DNA of 64,000 nt from Bacteroides sp. (GTDB lineage Bacteria; Bacteroidota; Bacteroidia; Bacteroidales; Muribaculaceae), in NCBI GenBank assembly GCA_014801585.1, contig JAAVDX010000024.1, positions 1-64,000 of the forward strand, written 5' to 3'. Numbering within the stretch: the stretch's first letter is position 1; each line of letters begins with the position of its first letter. Shown here piece after piece: positions 27,041 through 36,673 of this stretch. The position numbers were made by a program, and so were the translations under genes. The notes beneath the pieces are model-generated. The model saw only the letters and a program-made list of their open reading frames with translations. It did not search any database and had not been told where the DNA came from.

Positions 27041-28654
27041 TCACATGTTATAGGTGAGCATAATTTTCAGGCCGATCTGGTCGCTGGTAAATATTGGTCC
27101 TCCTACGGCCGCAAAACCATGCGGGTAACCGGTCGGATCATTTTCGGGGATGCGTAGTGTAATCTCCGGATAATGGGAATAGCGGCGATACCAATCAAGA
27201 CTTATAGTGGCATAAAGATTACGGATCAGCCGATAGTTAAAGTAATAGTTAAGATTTAGGAAACTGGCGTTACTCCGGTCGCCCTGCACGTTCGGTTCGA
27301 GATATTCCGGGCGGTCGTCTTCATCGAATTTGTAGCCCTTGAGTGTATATATCCGATAGAAACGTACGTCGATACCGGTCTGAAAGCGTATACTTGGATA
27401 GTTGATGCTTACTCCTCCCTTAAGAGCGAAGCCGGATCCCCAGTTGTAATTGCGATGATAGCGACGATAAAAGTCGCTCAGTATGCCGGCCAAGAATACG
27501 GCATTGACATGGGCGTAACCCTCCAATTGCCATTTACGGTTGGGAGAATAACGAGCAAGCATACCTCCTCCCAGACTTGCCGGAGTGCCAAGCTTGTAGG
27601 GCACAAGACATGCATCCAACACGGAATTCGGTTTGCCGTTGGAGATAGTATCGGAATCAAAGAAATCAAAATGCTGATACATACCTAAGGATATGTCAGC
27701 CGTTTTCGATTCATATACCACCTTAGAGAGCAGGCGACCCATAATCTCCACTCGACTGAGAATAGGCTGGGTAGGCATTACGTCGGCATCAAGAAGAAAC
27801 GTGAAGTAATCGAAAGGATAGCGGGTTGATTCCTCAAACTTATTGCCATATTCTATAAATACGCGTCCTGTCAGGCCGGCCTTGTTGTATGTACGCTCAT
27901 CATGGAAAAGTAGCATTCGCGAACCTAATGAGAAGGATACTCCGACAGGCGGTATTCCGAAGCGGCGTCCCGTAGTAGGACGCCGATGCCATGCGCGGCC
28001 GGTCACGATGCGTGTAAAGCCCTTCATCGGAGAGATCAGAAAACCTGCTATCTCGCGTCCTGCACGCTCCCAACCTCCAGTCCTGTCGTCAATGACAAGA
28101 TCAGAAGTGCGGTAAAGCACTTCGCCAAGTGCCGCGCCACCGATTGGTGTAGCGATAATATCGTTGGTAGAAGGATATTCCTTTTCCATAAACATCTCCC
28201 ACATAGCGCTTCCTCCGATAGCAAACAGAGCGGATTGCCAATAGTTGTAGCCATTGCTTCGCCCGGCGTTATAGAAAAGCGATCCATTGTAGGGATGTGC
28301 GAACATATTGGTGCTCAGATGGTCATTATCCCATTCAAAGCCATGCTTGAAATTCTCTTTGATAGAATTCCAGGAAATGTAAGCAAACTGCCCATGCTGA
28401 ATATAGCGGTCAAAAGCCCAGAGGCCGAGATTCATCCCAACCACTTCGGCCGAAGCTCTCCAAAAAGCCTTATGTTCGAGGCGGCGCACGTCGGCGCTGT
28501 CCGGCAGAACAGGGCTGACTACCGGCTGGAGAAAAGACAGCGCGGAATCCGGACGCTCCCATCGCTCGATCTGTTCGGCGGCGAGATCCGGATTCTGCGC
28601 TGATATGGATAGCATGCTGACTAATGTCAGTAAGATTGGCAGCATGAACTTCAT
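27041..28654 (-). CDS. DUF3943 domain-containing outer-membrane protein
   Basis: A 537-residue protein with a signal peptide (MLSISAQN, about residue 20). The DUF3943 region covers about residues 60-215 and contains the conserved HGFEWDNDHLSTNMFAHPY and ATPIGGAALGEVLYR. The C-terminal part has alternating strands (LEGYAHVNAVFLAG, SINYPSIRFQTGIDVRFY), consistent with a barrel in the outer membrane. The function of the family is unknown. It starts 37 bases after asd and is probably co-transcribed with it. Confidence 0.85.
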   Translation of the reverse strand: MKFMLPILLTLVSMLSISAQNPDLAAEQIERWERPDSALSFLQPVVSPVLPDSADVRRLEHKAFWRASAEVVGMNLGLWAFDRYIQHGQFAYISWNSIKENFKHGFEWDNDHLSTNMFAHPYNGSLFYNAGRSNGYNYWQSALFAIGGSAMWEMFMEKEYPSTNDIIATPIGGAALGEVLYRTSDLVIDDRTGGWERAGREIAGFLISPMKGFTRIVTGRAWHRRPTTGRRFGIPPVGVSFSLGSRMLLFHDERTYNKAGLTGRVFIEYGNKFEESTRYPFDYFTFLLDADVMPTQPILSRVEIMGRLLSKVVYESKTADISLGMYQHFDFFDSDTISNGKPNSVLDACLVPYKLGTPASLGGGMLARYSPNRKWQLEGYAHVNAVFLAGILSDFYRRYHRNYNWGSGFALKGGVSINYPSIRFQTGIDVRFYRIYTLKGYKFDEDDRPEYLEPNVQGDRSNASFLNLNYYFNYRLIRNLYATISLDWYRRYSHYPEITLRIPENDPTGYPHGFAAVGGPIFTSDQIGLKIMLTYNM

Positions 28655-28691
28655 AGGCTCTTGCGGAGGAAAGAGAAGAGTAAAGATAGAT

Positions 28692-29711
28692 TTATTTCTT
28701 CAGGCGCGGATCGTTGGCGATAAGCCACTGAGCGATCTGCACTGCGTTCAGAGCCGCACCCTTCTTAATCTGGTCGCCTGAGATCCAGAAGTTAAGGCTG
28801 CAGTCGTCGGCGATGTCCCGACGAAGTCGTCCTACGTATACCGGGTCCTGACCGGCTGCGTGGAGAGGCATCGGATATCTCTTGTTCTCGGGGTCGTCTA
28901 CCACCACAAGTCCCGGAGCCTTCTCAAAGGCTTCGCGCACTGTCTCGAGTGCCAGAGGTTCTTCGGTCTCTACCCAGAGAGCCTCGCTGTGGGCACGAAG
29001 CACCGGCACGCGGACACAGGTAGTCGAAACCTTGATATCGTCGGAGTGCATGATCTTGCGGGTCTCGTAGAAGGTCTTCATCTCCTCTTTCGTGTAGTCA
29101 TTATCCATGAATACATCGATATGAGGAATGACGTTGTAGGCGAGCTGATGAGCGAATTTCTCAACTGTCGGCTCTTTACCCTCCGCAATCTCGGCATACT
29201 GGTTGATGAGCTCATCCATAGCTACTGCTCCCGCGCCGGATGCAGCCTGATATGTGGCTACGCGCACGCGACGGATGGGGGAGAGGTCCTGAATCGGTTT
29301 GAGAGCTACCACCATGAGGATAGTGGTGCAGTTGGGGTTGCCTATTATATTGCGCGGACGATTGAGGGCATCTTCCGGATTCACTTCGGGCACGACCAAA
29401 GGCACATCCTCATCCATGCGGAAGGCAGAGGAATTGTCGATCATCACTGCGCCATGGCGGGTGATAACATCAGCATATTTTTTAGACGTAGAAGCTCCCG
29501 CAGAGGTGAACGCGATGTCGACACCCGAGAAGTCAGAATCTTCCGACAGAAGTTCTACCGTATAGTCCTTATCTTTAAAACGGATTACAGAACCCGCCGA
29601 ACGCGGCGAACCGAAAAGACGAAGTGAAGTAATAGGGAAATTCTGCTCTGCCAGAACGCGAAGAAACTCATGACCTACGGCGCCTGAAGCACCAACTATG
29701 GCAATATTCAT
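28692..29711 (-). CDS. asd: Aspartate-semialdehyde dehydrogenase
   Basis: Reduces aspartyl phosphate to aspartate semialdehyde with NADPH, the branch point to lysine/diaminopimelate, threonine and methionine. The N-terminus [20 protein letters not shown] is the nucleotide-binding motif. The active-site Cys is Cys128 in GNPNCTT. The 339-residue length is typical. It lies downstream of fabD, separated from it by a long hairpin, and upstream of the DUF3943 gene. Confidence 0.98.
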   Translation of the reverse strand: MNIAIVGASGAVGHEFLRVLAEQNFPITSLRLFGSPRSAGSVIRFKDKDYTVELLSEDSDFSGVDIAFTSAGASTSKKYADVITRHGAVMIDNSSAFRMDEDVPLVVPEVNPEDALNRPRNIIGNPNCTTILMVVALKPIQDLSPIRRVRVATYQAASGAGAVAMDELINQYAEIAEGKEPTVEKFAHQLAYNVIPHIDVFMDNDYTKEEMKTFYETRKIMHSDDIKVSTTCVRVPVLRAHSEALWVETEEPLALETVREAFEKAPGLVVVDDPENKRYPMPLHAAGQDPVYVGRLRRDIADDCSLNFWISGDQIKKGAALNAVQIAQWLIANDPRLKK

Positions 29712-29809
29712 AATTTTTTATTAGACTTATTAAGTTAAACGGGGTAGTGGTGAATGATAACCTGATAATTTATAATAATCAGATAGAGGAGTAATAGAAT
29801 AGTATATGT

Positions 29810-29853
29810 TAAGATAAGCCCTCTGAATCATAATATTCAGAGGGCTTATCTTA
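29810..29853 (-). terminator. Terminator after fabD
   Basis: Exact 19-bp arms (29810-29828 / 29835-29853) around a 6-base loop, 25 bases past the fabD stop. There is no strong T-run, but the position and stem length fit the other terminators here. Confidence 0.6.
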
Positions 29854-29877
29854 TGATTCTTAGTTCGTAACTTGCTA

Positions 29878-30756
29878 TTATTGTTTACCGGAAGTCGCCA
29901 CTCCTTTGGCAATCTTCTTTACAAGACCCTGAAGCACTACGCCCGGACCGAGTTCGATAAATTCGTCGGCACCATCGGCCACCATAGCTTCAACATCCTG
30001 AGTCCAGCGTACGGGAGCTGTCAGCTGCTTGATGAGGTTAGCCTTGATTTCTGCGGGATCAGTATGGGGTTTGCCGTCAACGTTCTGATAGATCGGGCAG
30101 ATCGGCTGATGGAAATCAGCAGCTTCGATAGCCTCTGCGAGTTCCTCCTGAGCCGGAGCCATAAGGGGAGAATGGAACGCACCTCCTACTTTGAGTTTCA
30201 GAGCGCGTTTCGCACCATTGGCCAACATCTTCTCACATGCGGCGTCGATACCCTCGATTGTGCCTGAGATTACGACCTGACCGGGACAATTATAGTTGGC
30301 AGGAGCTACGATATCATCTACCTCTGCGCAGAGAGCCTCCACCTTTTCATCGGGGAGAGCGAGCACGGCTGCCATAGTCGACGGACGCAGTTCGCAAGCC
30401 TTCTGCATAGCCTGAGCGCGTGCGCTTACAAGCTTAAGACCCTCTTCGAATGAAAGTGCGCCCGATGCTACGAGAGCAGAGAACTCTCCGAGGCTATGAC
30501 CTGCTACCATGTCGGGTTTGAATTCATCACCAAGAGATTTGGCGAGAATCACGCTGTGAAGGAAGATTGCCGGCTGAGTCACCTTTGTCTGCTTGAGATC
30601 CTCCTCAGTGCCGTTAAACATGAGGTCGGTGATGCGGAAACCGAGCACTTCGTTAGCCTTTTCAAACATCTCACGAGCCTGCGGATCGTTGTCGTAAAGA
30701 TCCTTGCCCATGCCCACAAACTGGGCACCCTGACCGGGGAAAACGTAAGCCTTCAT
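29878..30756 (-). CDS. fabD: Malonyl-CoA:ACP transacylase
   Basis: Moves the malonyl group from CoA to acyl carrier protein for fatty-acid synthesis. It has FPGQGAQFVGMGKDL at the N-terminus and the nucleophile Ser88 in GHSLGE. The catalytic His lies in GGAFHSPLM. The 292-residue length is typical. No other fab gene lies beside it. Confidence 0.97.
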   Translation of the reverse strand: MKAYVFPGQGAQFVGMGKDLYDNDPQAREMFEKANEVLGFRITDLMFNGTEEDLKQTKVTQPAIFLHSVILAKSLGDEFKPDMVAGHSLGEFSALVASGALSFEEGLKLVSARAQAMQKACELRPSTMAAVLALPDEKVEALCAEVDDIVAPANYNCPGQVVISGTIEGIDAACEKMLANGAKRALKLKVGGAFHSPLMAPAQEELAEAIEAADFHQPICPIYQNVDGKPHTDPAEIKANLIKQLTAPVRWTQDVEAMVADGADEFIELGPGVVLQGLVKKIAKGVATSGKQ

Positions 30757-30869
30757 TGCTGTTATTTTAGTTATTGTTATTGATTGTCAAAATTCCTGTG
30801 AATATAGAATTCTCTTTTCAAGCGGATAATTTCCGCATGGAAACTCGGCCAATTCTACGCTTCACACCA

Positions 30870-30877
30870 CAAAATTA
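30870..30877 (-). promoter_or_regulatory. Candidate -7 element of fabD
   Basis: Minus-strand TAATTTTG about 115 bases upstream of the fabD start. No well-placed -33 TTG is seen. Confidence 0.35.
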
Positions 30878-30894
30878 CAAAAATAAATTGATAT

Positions 30895-30934
30895 AGGCGC
30901 ATGAATATGGAAATTTTTCCGTATTCATGCGCCT
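30895..30934 (-). terminator. Terminator after the second S9 peptidase
   Basis: 18-bp arms (30895-30912 / 30917-30934) with one G-T wobble and a 4-base loop, about 40 bases past the peptidase stop codon. Confidence 0.7.
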
Positions 30935-30976
30935 GTCCATTGTTATTTCCGATAGGCCGGAAGCTAAGTTCTGAAG

Positions 30977-33865
30977 TTAGAAACCCATATCCTGACCTTT
31001 GCGGAGAGGTGATATACCTTCCCTCATCCAGCGAGGCATAGGTTCGCCTTTGAGGTAATGATCGAAGAATTGCTGCAGACGCTTGGTGATGTCTTTGCGG
31101 TTCTTGCGGGCACGTATGTTATGAGCCTCATTATTATATTGCAGCAACCATACCGGCTTGTTGAGTCGACGAAGAGCCATGAACATCTCGATCCCCTGAT
31201 ACCAGGGCACTGCACCATCGGCGTCATTGTGCATGATAAGCAGAGGTGTAGTCACCCGGTTCGCTCGGAATACAGGTGAATTTGCGATATACAGTTCGGG
31301 AGCATCCCAAAGGTTGCGGCCGATTCGGCTCTGACCCATCTCATACTGAGCCATACGTGAGTCGCCCGTTCCCCAACGGATTCCTCCGAAGGCTGAGGTC
31401 ATATTTGCTACCGGCGCACCGCTGCCTGCGCAGGCAAACATGTCGGTACGTGTCACGAGGTAAGCCGTCTGATATCCTCCCCATGACTGGCCGTCGATTC
31501 CAAGGCGCTTCTTATCGATAGCCGGATAACGACGACACATCTCCTCAACACCGGAACATACATAGTTATAGCAGGATTCACCCGGGACGCCGGCCGCATA
31601 ATGTATATCCGGAACAAATACCACATAACCGCGGCTCACATAGAATGGGTAGTTAACCCAGCTCCAGGAGGGCTGCATAGTATAATGAGTATAAAGCTCC
31701 TCCGCACCCGTCTCATAGAATACGCTCAGCATGGGATAAGCCGCCTCGGCATCGGGATCAAAATCTTCGGGAAGATAGAGCACACCTTCAACCGGACTTC
31801 CGTCATAGGCATTCCATTTCACGAGCTGAGCCGTTCCCCACGAGATATCCTTAAGCTGCGGATTAATGTGAGTCAATTGCTTGCCCCGTGCGAAGTCAGT
31901 GGAATTACTCGTATAAAGATCGGGCATAGTCGAGAAATTGCCCTTCTCCCACATAAAGACATCGGCATCCTTAGCCTTAGTCAGTTGAGAGATGCGATAT
32001 TCATCAAGAGTTTTTACTGTAGGTTTCACGGGCGACCCTGCATAATTCAGAGTGGCGAGACCGCGCTTTTTACTGCCGAAATCAAATATATCAGCTACCA
32101 TAAGATCCCCCTTTTTCAAGGCTTTCTTCTCAGGATCGAGTTCATGATAACGTATTTCGAGATTCTGACGCCGTCCCTCGCCCGAAGTCAGGCAGAAAGG
32201 TTTGGAGGCTCCCGTCATATCGAGGCTCCATATGTCATATTTATCGTAGACGAGCACTCGGTTGTCGCCGTCGCCCCAGCCTGCAATGCCGTAAGCCTCT
32301 GAGGGCATCGGATGATCATCATCAACGTTCCAGAGAGGTTGCTCCACATTTTCGGAGATGCAGATCGTCTTACCATTTTCTACATCGTAGGCATAATATT
32401 GGCGATCGACATACCATACGGTAAAGCGGCCGTCAGGAGAAAGTTCAGCCTCATTGCTTCCCCATCCTATATGGCGTGTCTGGCCTGTAGCCACATTGAC
32501 CATCGACAGATCTTCCGGTGCGAAATAATCCCACTGCTTGGATATCACCTTCTCGCCGGGGTCCGAAATCAGAGCCCAGTCGGCATCAAGATTAAATGCC
32601 GGGCGCACTTCTGCCAGCATATTCTTAGTCAGCAGATGATAATTGCAGTCATTCTCAATATCTATTACTACCGGCACCCCCTTCTTACGAAGTTTGCTCA
32701 GACCCGCCTTCTCCTGCGGGGGAGTATAAGGCGCATCCCAGCGCCAGATATCGAGTTCAGCCTGCTCGAAATCTACGATAGTCGTATCATTCGGCAGAAT
32801 TATGGGAGCGACATCCACGTAGAGATAGCGACCCGACTTGGAGAATTTAGGCGTAGAATATTGATTCAGGCGCAACGTATCTCCGGCCGACCGACGCAAT
32901 TCTTCGGCGCGTTCCTTCTCCAACTTGGCCTGTACTTCCGGATCATCGGAATGGGCGGGCTGCAGATTAATCGGTTCGCGGGAAAGGAAGTTCAGATCGA
33001 ATTCCTTCGGATTAGGCATGACGAGAGTCGGAGTTTTCGACAATTCCACGAGATAGAGTTTCGCATGGCGCGTCCCGGAATCTATAGAGTCATCAGCCGC
33101 AGTGAAAGCCAGCATAGAGGCATCCTCATTAAATTGCGGCAGAGTATAGAATTTCCGGTCGCGGTCAATGAGTGTCAGCGACGTATCGGGAAGATTGACG
33201 AGTGCCACTCCGGCCGTTGATAGCGTATCCTTCTCCGGAGGTGTGATCTGTAAGGCAAGCCGATGCCCGTCCTTGGAGAATCCGTAATCGCTTACCCATT
33301 TCACACTCTTCTGAGTCGGCGAAGTGAGTGACCGGATAATCAGCGGTTTGCCCGCATCTTTATTCTTGAGGTCAGCCGGTTTGATGTGAAGCGTGTCGCA
33401 ACTCTGATAAGCAATGAAGTTACCGCCTTTCTCACCGATTTTATAGCTTATTACGTTCGGAATCTTCTCAATTCTACCCGTAGTGAGATCCACTATAGCA
33501 AGAGAGTCCTGCGGCAGGTCAAAATCTTTCTTCTTGTCGATTTTTCCCTGACGCGTTACGGCGTAAGGCGGTTTGATGCGAAGGACAGCCCATTTCCCGT
33601 CGGCCGAAAAAGCTGCATTATAGCCTCGGGGAATGTTGATTACTGATCCTTTTTTATTATTACGCAGAGAGAGAGTTCCGTCGCCCTCCTGCTTGATGAC
33701 GCGATAGGCACTCCATGCTCCATTGCGGGAAATGGCGTCGGCGCGAGCCGACTCCCAGGCGTCAAAATCTTCGTGGTTGAGAGGGCGCTTCGCATCAAGC
33801 GAGATTATCGGGAGTATCCCGAGTAGCAATGACGCTCCCAGCGCCGCAATCGCATGTCGTTTCAT
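30977..33865 (-). CDS. Secreted S9 family serine peptidase
   Basis: A 962-residue peptidase with an N-terminal signal peptide (LLLGILPIISLDAKR). A long propeller-like region is followed by an alpha/beta hydrolase domain. The catalytic triad is placed at Ser794 (GQSWGGYQ), Asp883 (HNDADGAVPW) and His915 (NEAHNIR). It differs strongly from the S9 peptidase at 15771-18395, in both size and active-site context (QSWGG against ASYGG). It starts 17 bases after ribBA on the same strand, so it probably shares a transcript with the rsmD-ribBA group. Substrate is not predictable beyond oligopeptides. Confidence 0.93.
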   Translation of the reverse strand: MKRHAIAALGASLLLGILPIISLDAKRPLNHEDFDAWESARADAISRNGAWSAYRVIKQEGDGTLSLRNNKKGSVINIPRGYNAAFSADGKWAVLRIKPPYAVTRQGKIDKKKDFDLPQDSLAIVDLTTGRIEKIPNVISYKIGEKGGNFIAYQSCDTLHIKPADLKNKDAGKPLIIRSLTSPTQKSVKWVSDYGFSKDGHRLALQITPPEKDTLSTAGVALVNLPDTSLTLIDRDRKFYTLPQFNEDASMLAFTAADDSIDSGTRHAKLYLVELSKTPTLVMPNPKEFDLNFLSREPINLQPAHSDDPEVQAKLEKERAEELRRSAGDTLRLNQYSTPKFSKSGRYLYVDVAPIILPNDTTIVDFEQAELDIWRWDAPYTPPQEKAGLSKLRKKGVPVVIDIENDCNYHLLTKNMLAEVRPAFNLDADWALISDPGEKVISKQWDYFAPEDLSMVNVATGQTRHIGWGSNEAELSPDGRFTVWYVDRQYYAYDVENGKTICISENVEQPLWNVDDDHPMPSEAYGIAGWGDGDNRVLVYDKYDIWSLDMTGASKPFCLTSGEGRRQNLEIRYHELDPEKKALKKGDLMVADIFDFGSKKRGLATLNYAGSPVKPTVKTLDEYRISQLTKAKDADVFMWEKGNFSTMPDLYTSNSTDFARGKQLTHINPQLKDISWGTAQLVKWNAYDGSPVEGVLYLPEDFDPDAEAAYPMLSVFYETGAEELYTHYTMQPSWSWVNYPFYVSRGYVVFVPDIHYAAGVPGESCYNYVCSGVEEMCRRYPAIDKKRLGIDGQSWGGYQTAYLVTRTDMFACAGSGAPVANMTSAFGGIRWGTGDSRMAQYEMGQSRIGRNLWDAPELYIANSPVFRANRVTTPLLIMHNDADGAVPWYQGIEMFMALRRLNKPVWLLQYNNEAHNIRARKNRKDITKRLQQFFDHYLKGEPMPRWMREGISPLRKGQDMGF

Positions 33866-33882
33866 GATATAAGGATGTGGGG

Positions 33883-35103
33883 TTAATTGACTTTATGAAG
33901 ATTGTGGCCCATCCGGGTCTTTTTAGTGTGCATATAATTGCGGTTGTAGTCGTTGGGAGTCACTTCCAGCGGCACGTTCTCCACGATTTCCAATCCGTAG
34001 CCTTCCAGTCCTATGCGTTTCATGGGATTATTAGTCATAAGTCGCATCTTGGTGATACCGAGAGAGTTCAGAATCCCTGCTCCGACACCGTAGTCGCGCT
34101 CGTCAGCCTTGTGGCCGAGGTGCAGATTTGCGTCTACCGTGTCAAGTCCTCCCTCCTGGAGTTTGTAGGCCTTGATTTTATCCATCAGGCCGATCCCGCG
34201 ACCTTCCTGATTAAGATAGATGATTGCTCCGCGACCCTCCTTCTCGATCATCTTCATGGCAAGATGAAGTTGCTCGCCACATTCGCAGCGCTGTGATCCA
34301 AATATATCTCCGGTCATGCAGGAGGAGTGTACTCTGACGAGCATCGGCTCCGGGCTTGTAGGGTCTCCCTTCACAAGAGCGATGTGTTCCAGCCCGTTAT
34401 CTTTTTGGCGGAATGGGATTAGATGAAAATGACCATATTCAGTGGGCATGTCTACCTCTTCTCCGCGTTCAAGAAGATTGTCGTTCTTTAGTCGGTAGGC
34501 TATGAGGTCGCGGATAGAGATAAGTTTCAGTCCCCACTCATCGGCACGCTTGCGGAGTTCCGGCAGACGCGCCATCGAACCGTCGTCGCTCATAATCTCC
34601 ATCAGTGCCGCGCATGGCTGAAGTCCTGCAAGGCGTGCAAGGTCTACGGCAGCCTCAGTGTGGCCCGCGCGCTGAAGCACTCCGCGGTCCTGAGCGTAAA
34701 GCGGATTGATATGACCGGGCCTTCCGAAGTCTTCCGGTTTAGCCTCAGGATCAGCCAAATGGCGGATAGTGGCCGCACGGTCATTTATACTCACACCGGT
34801 GGAGCAGCCTTCAAGTTTATCGACAGTGACGGTGAAGGGAGTGCCGAGCACGGATGTGTTGTCGCCTACCTGATGAGGGAGCTGAAGTCGCTCACAAGCT
34901 GCATTGGTGATCGGCACGCATAACACACCTCGTGCATTCTTCAACATGAAATTTACATCCTCAGGTGTGATTTTTTCAGCAGCGATTATCAGATCGCCCT
35001 CATTCTCACGGTCCTCGTCGTCGACGACCACGAGGAATTTACCATTTCTGAAATCCTCGAGTGCTTCCTCGATGGAGTCAAGTTTAATATCTTGATTGCT
35101 CAT
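33883..35103 (-). CDS. ribBA: Bifunctional DHBP synthase / GTP cyclohydrolase II
   Basis: Two steps of riboflavin synthesis in one chain. The N-terminal domain (about 1-205) makes 3,4-dihydroxy-2-butanone 4-phosphate and shows [11 protein letters not shown] and [12 protein letters not shown]. The C-terminal domain (about 210-406) opens GTP and shows its zinc ligands Cys262, Cys273 and Cys275 ([15 protein letters not shown]) plus [14 protein letters not shown]. The length of 406 is normal for the fusion. rsmD lies upstream and the S9 peptidase downstream. No FMN riboswitch-like leader is evident. Confidence 0.97.
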   Translation of the reverse strand: MSNQDIKLDSIEEALEDFRNGKFLVVVDDEDRENEGDLIIAAEKITPEDVNFMLKNARGVLCVPITNAACERLQLPHQVGDNTSVLGTPFTVTVDKLEGCSTGVSINDRAATIRHLADPEAKPEDFGRPGHINPLYAQDRGVLQRAGHTEAAVDLARLAGLQPCAALMEIMSDDGSMARLPELRKRADEWGLKLISIRDLIAYRLKNDNLLERGEEVDMPTEYGHFHLIPFRQKDNGLEHIALVKGDPTSPEPMLVRVHSSCMTGDIFGSQRCECGEQLHLAMKMIEKEGRGAIIYLNQEGRGIGLMDKIKAYKLQEGGLDTVDANLHLGHKADERDYGVGAGILNSLGITKMRLMTNNPMKRIGLEGYGLEIVENVPLEVTPNDYNRNYMHTKKTRMGHNLHKVN

Positions 35104-35160
35104 AATCTGTTAATAATTTAGTCCGCCGGGTGGCATAGTGGCGCTAAAGGCGCATGAGAT

Positions 35161-35730
35161 TTATTCGGGATTAACTTCGGTTTCTTCCTCTTCTCCGGCC
35201 ACCCGGAAAAGCGAAAAGTTGACGCTGCCATATTCGCGGCGTTCGAAAAATCCGGGAAGAGAAGAGAAGTCGCGTGTGCCGGAGTGTTCCATTATGAATA
35301 GAGTGCCGGGTTTTACCAGCTCGGAACTCAGCACGAGGTCCGGAATCTCTTCAAATCGCGGATGGTCGTAAGGTGGATCGGCGAAGATGATATCATAGGC
35401 CTTGCGTGTCCCGGTGATGAATTTAAATACGTCGCCTTTGATGATTCGGAGATCTTCATCGCCGAGTTTCTCCTTCACCTGCCGGATGAAGTTGACTTGC
35501 GTCATAGCCATCTCTACAGCCGTCACTTCTTTCGCTCCACGGGAGAGAAACTCAAAGGCCATTGCGCCCGTGCCGGCAAAAAGATCACACACTGTGGAAT
35601 CTTCGATATCCTCAAGATTCTCTATCACGTTAAAGATATTCTCACGTGCAAAATCCGTAGTAGGACGGGCTGTTATGTTCCTGGGCGGGTCAAAACGGCG
35701 TCGCCCGTATTTTCCTCTTATAATTCGCAT
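35161..35730 (-). CDS. rsmD: 16S rRNA (guanine-N2)-methyltransferase RsmD
   Basis: Methylates G966 of 16S rRNA using SAM. Motif I is DLFAGTGAMAFE and the catalytic motif IV is FADPPYDHP. The longest frame opens at 35805, but its first 25 residues are unlike the family and overlap the end of the upstream gene. The ATG at 35730 begins MRIIRGKYGRRRF, the usual RsmD N-terminus, giving 189 residues. The DUF3822 gene ends 28 bases upstream, an arrangement common in Bacteroidota. Confidence 0.93.
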   Translation of the reverse strand: MRIIRGKYGRRRFDPPRNITARPTTDFARENIFNVIENLEDIEDSTVCDLFAGTGAMAFEFLSRGAKEVTAVEMAMTQVNFIRQVKEKLGDEDLRIIKGDVFKFITGTRKAYDIIFADPPYDHPRFEEIPDLVLSSELVKPGTLFIMEHSGTRDFSSLPGFFERREYGSVNFSLFRVAGEEEETEVNPE

Positions 35731-35758
35731 GATTGGATTGTTGTTGCTTGGTTGGAGC

Positions 35759-36583
35759 CTATCGGAATGCCTGAAGCAGCGCTGCCAGGGGCAATGCCGC
35801 ATCATCTCCGAGACTTACGGGAAGAGTCGTAGGAATTACGTCTTGACAGAAGTTCTGCAGAATCTTCGTCAGAGTTTCGCATGTCGTCCGGTCGCCCGAT
35901 AGATTCACCTGCGTATCGGCCGGCTGGCGGTCATAGGCGGTAAGCAGATTGAAGATTCGGTAAGCAATATCCTCAGGGGTCCGCCATCTCTGCACGCTTG
36001 CAGAGAGGAGTGTTTCGTCATTAAAAGCGAGAATGTCAGCTTCTCCATCGCGGATATCGACATAGACCCGCGGTCCGGTGGCCTTCTGCCGGCGGAATCT
36101 TTCGGCCATTACCGCCAGATGCGAGCGTATTCTCGAGCCCGGGATAGTGCGCGATACGAATCCCTCCAGGCCGCGCGTCAGAGTGAAAAGGGCAGTGCAA
36201 TCCGGAAGTCTGTCTGTAAGCACCTCCTGATCCTCACCGGGAAAGAGCGCATTGAAAATCTCATCTTCCGAAGCTTCTGCCGAGTCAAGAATCTCATTGG
36301 GGGCGAAACATATCCGTGGAGTCTCAAGGATTATCTCAGTGGCGTAATCATCCAGCAGTCCCGGATGGTCGTAAACGGCATTTTCGATATTTCGCAGCAA
36401 TGAGGCCGGATCGCTGTCGGTCCAGACTGTGGAAAGCATCTCCGCTAAGGGGCGCGCCGGGTCAGCGGTATGTTTAAGAAAGGCTTTCATCCCTCTGCCG
36501 CTGATGTAGATTATCAGGCGCCATTGCCCGGTGTCGGCAAAATCGGCCGGCGAAATTACCATTCTTGGGTTTAAATCCGACAT
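35759..36583 (-). CDS. DUF3822 family protein
   Basis: A 274-residue soluble protein without signal peptide or membrane segment. The family is restricted largely to Bacteroidota and often precedes rsmD, as here. The fold is thought to resemble the actin-like ATPase group, based on family knowledge; I see segments such as VYVDIRDGEADILAFN and VNLSGDR that fit this. Function is unknown. A promoter with good spacing (36643-36673) lies upstream, overlapping the divergent MATE promoter. Confidence 0.82.
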   Translation of the reverse strand: MSDLNPRMVISPADFADTGQWRLIIYISGRGMKAFLKHTADPARPLAEMLSTVWTDSDPASLLRNIENAVYDHPGLLDDYATEIILETPRICFAPNEILDSAEASEDEIFNALFPGEDQEVLTDRLPDCTALFTLTRGLEGFVSRTIPGSRIRSHLAVMAERFRRQKATGPRVYVDIRDGEADILAFNDETLLSASVQRWRTPEDIAYRIFNLLTAYDRQPADTQVNLSGDRTTCETLTKILQNFCQDVIPTTLPVSLGDDAALPLAALLQAFR

Positions 36584-36634
36584 TTCTCTTTAGGTCTGTG
36601 AGGCCGCTACGGTCTCTATGTTCTAAAAATTGCT

Positions 36635-36642
36635 TATCTTTG
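36635..36642 (+). promoter_or_regulatory. -7 element of the MATE exporter gene
   Basis: TATCTTTG, directly abutting its own inverted copy (36643-36650), lies 24 bases before the chosen ATG. A -33 TTG is not evident. Confidence 0.5.
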
Positions 36643-36673
36643 CAAAGATAATAAATAAATTCTTAATGAGCAA
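36643..36673 (-). promoter_or_regulatory. DUF3822-rsmD promoter (TTG-N20-TATCTTTG, minus strand)
   Basis: Minus-strand TATCTTTG at 36643-36650 and TTG at 36671-36673, spaced by 20. The -33 element lies within the first codons of the MATE gene. Confidence 0.6.

Noticed and set aside
32312-33220. 302-residue open frame on the plus strand
   Set aside because: Antisense to the second S9 peptidase, with no start-site support or domain.
35731-35805. N-terminal extension of RsmD
   Set aside because: The extra 25 residues overlap the upstream gene and do not match the family; MRIIRGKYGRRRF is the usual start.
36630-36665. TTG start extending the MATE gene by 12 codons
   Set aside because: The TTG sits immediately before and within the -7 promoter element; the ATG at 36666 fits the transcript and the family.
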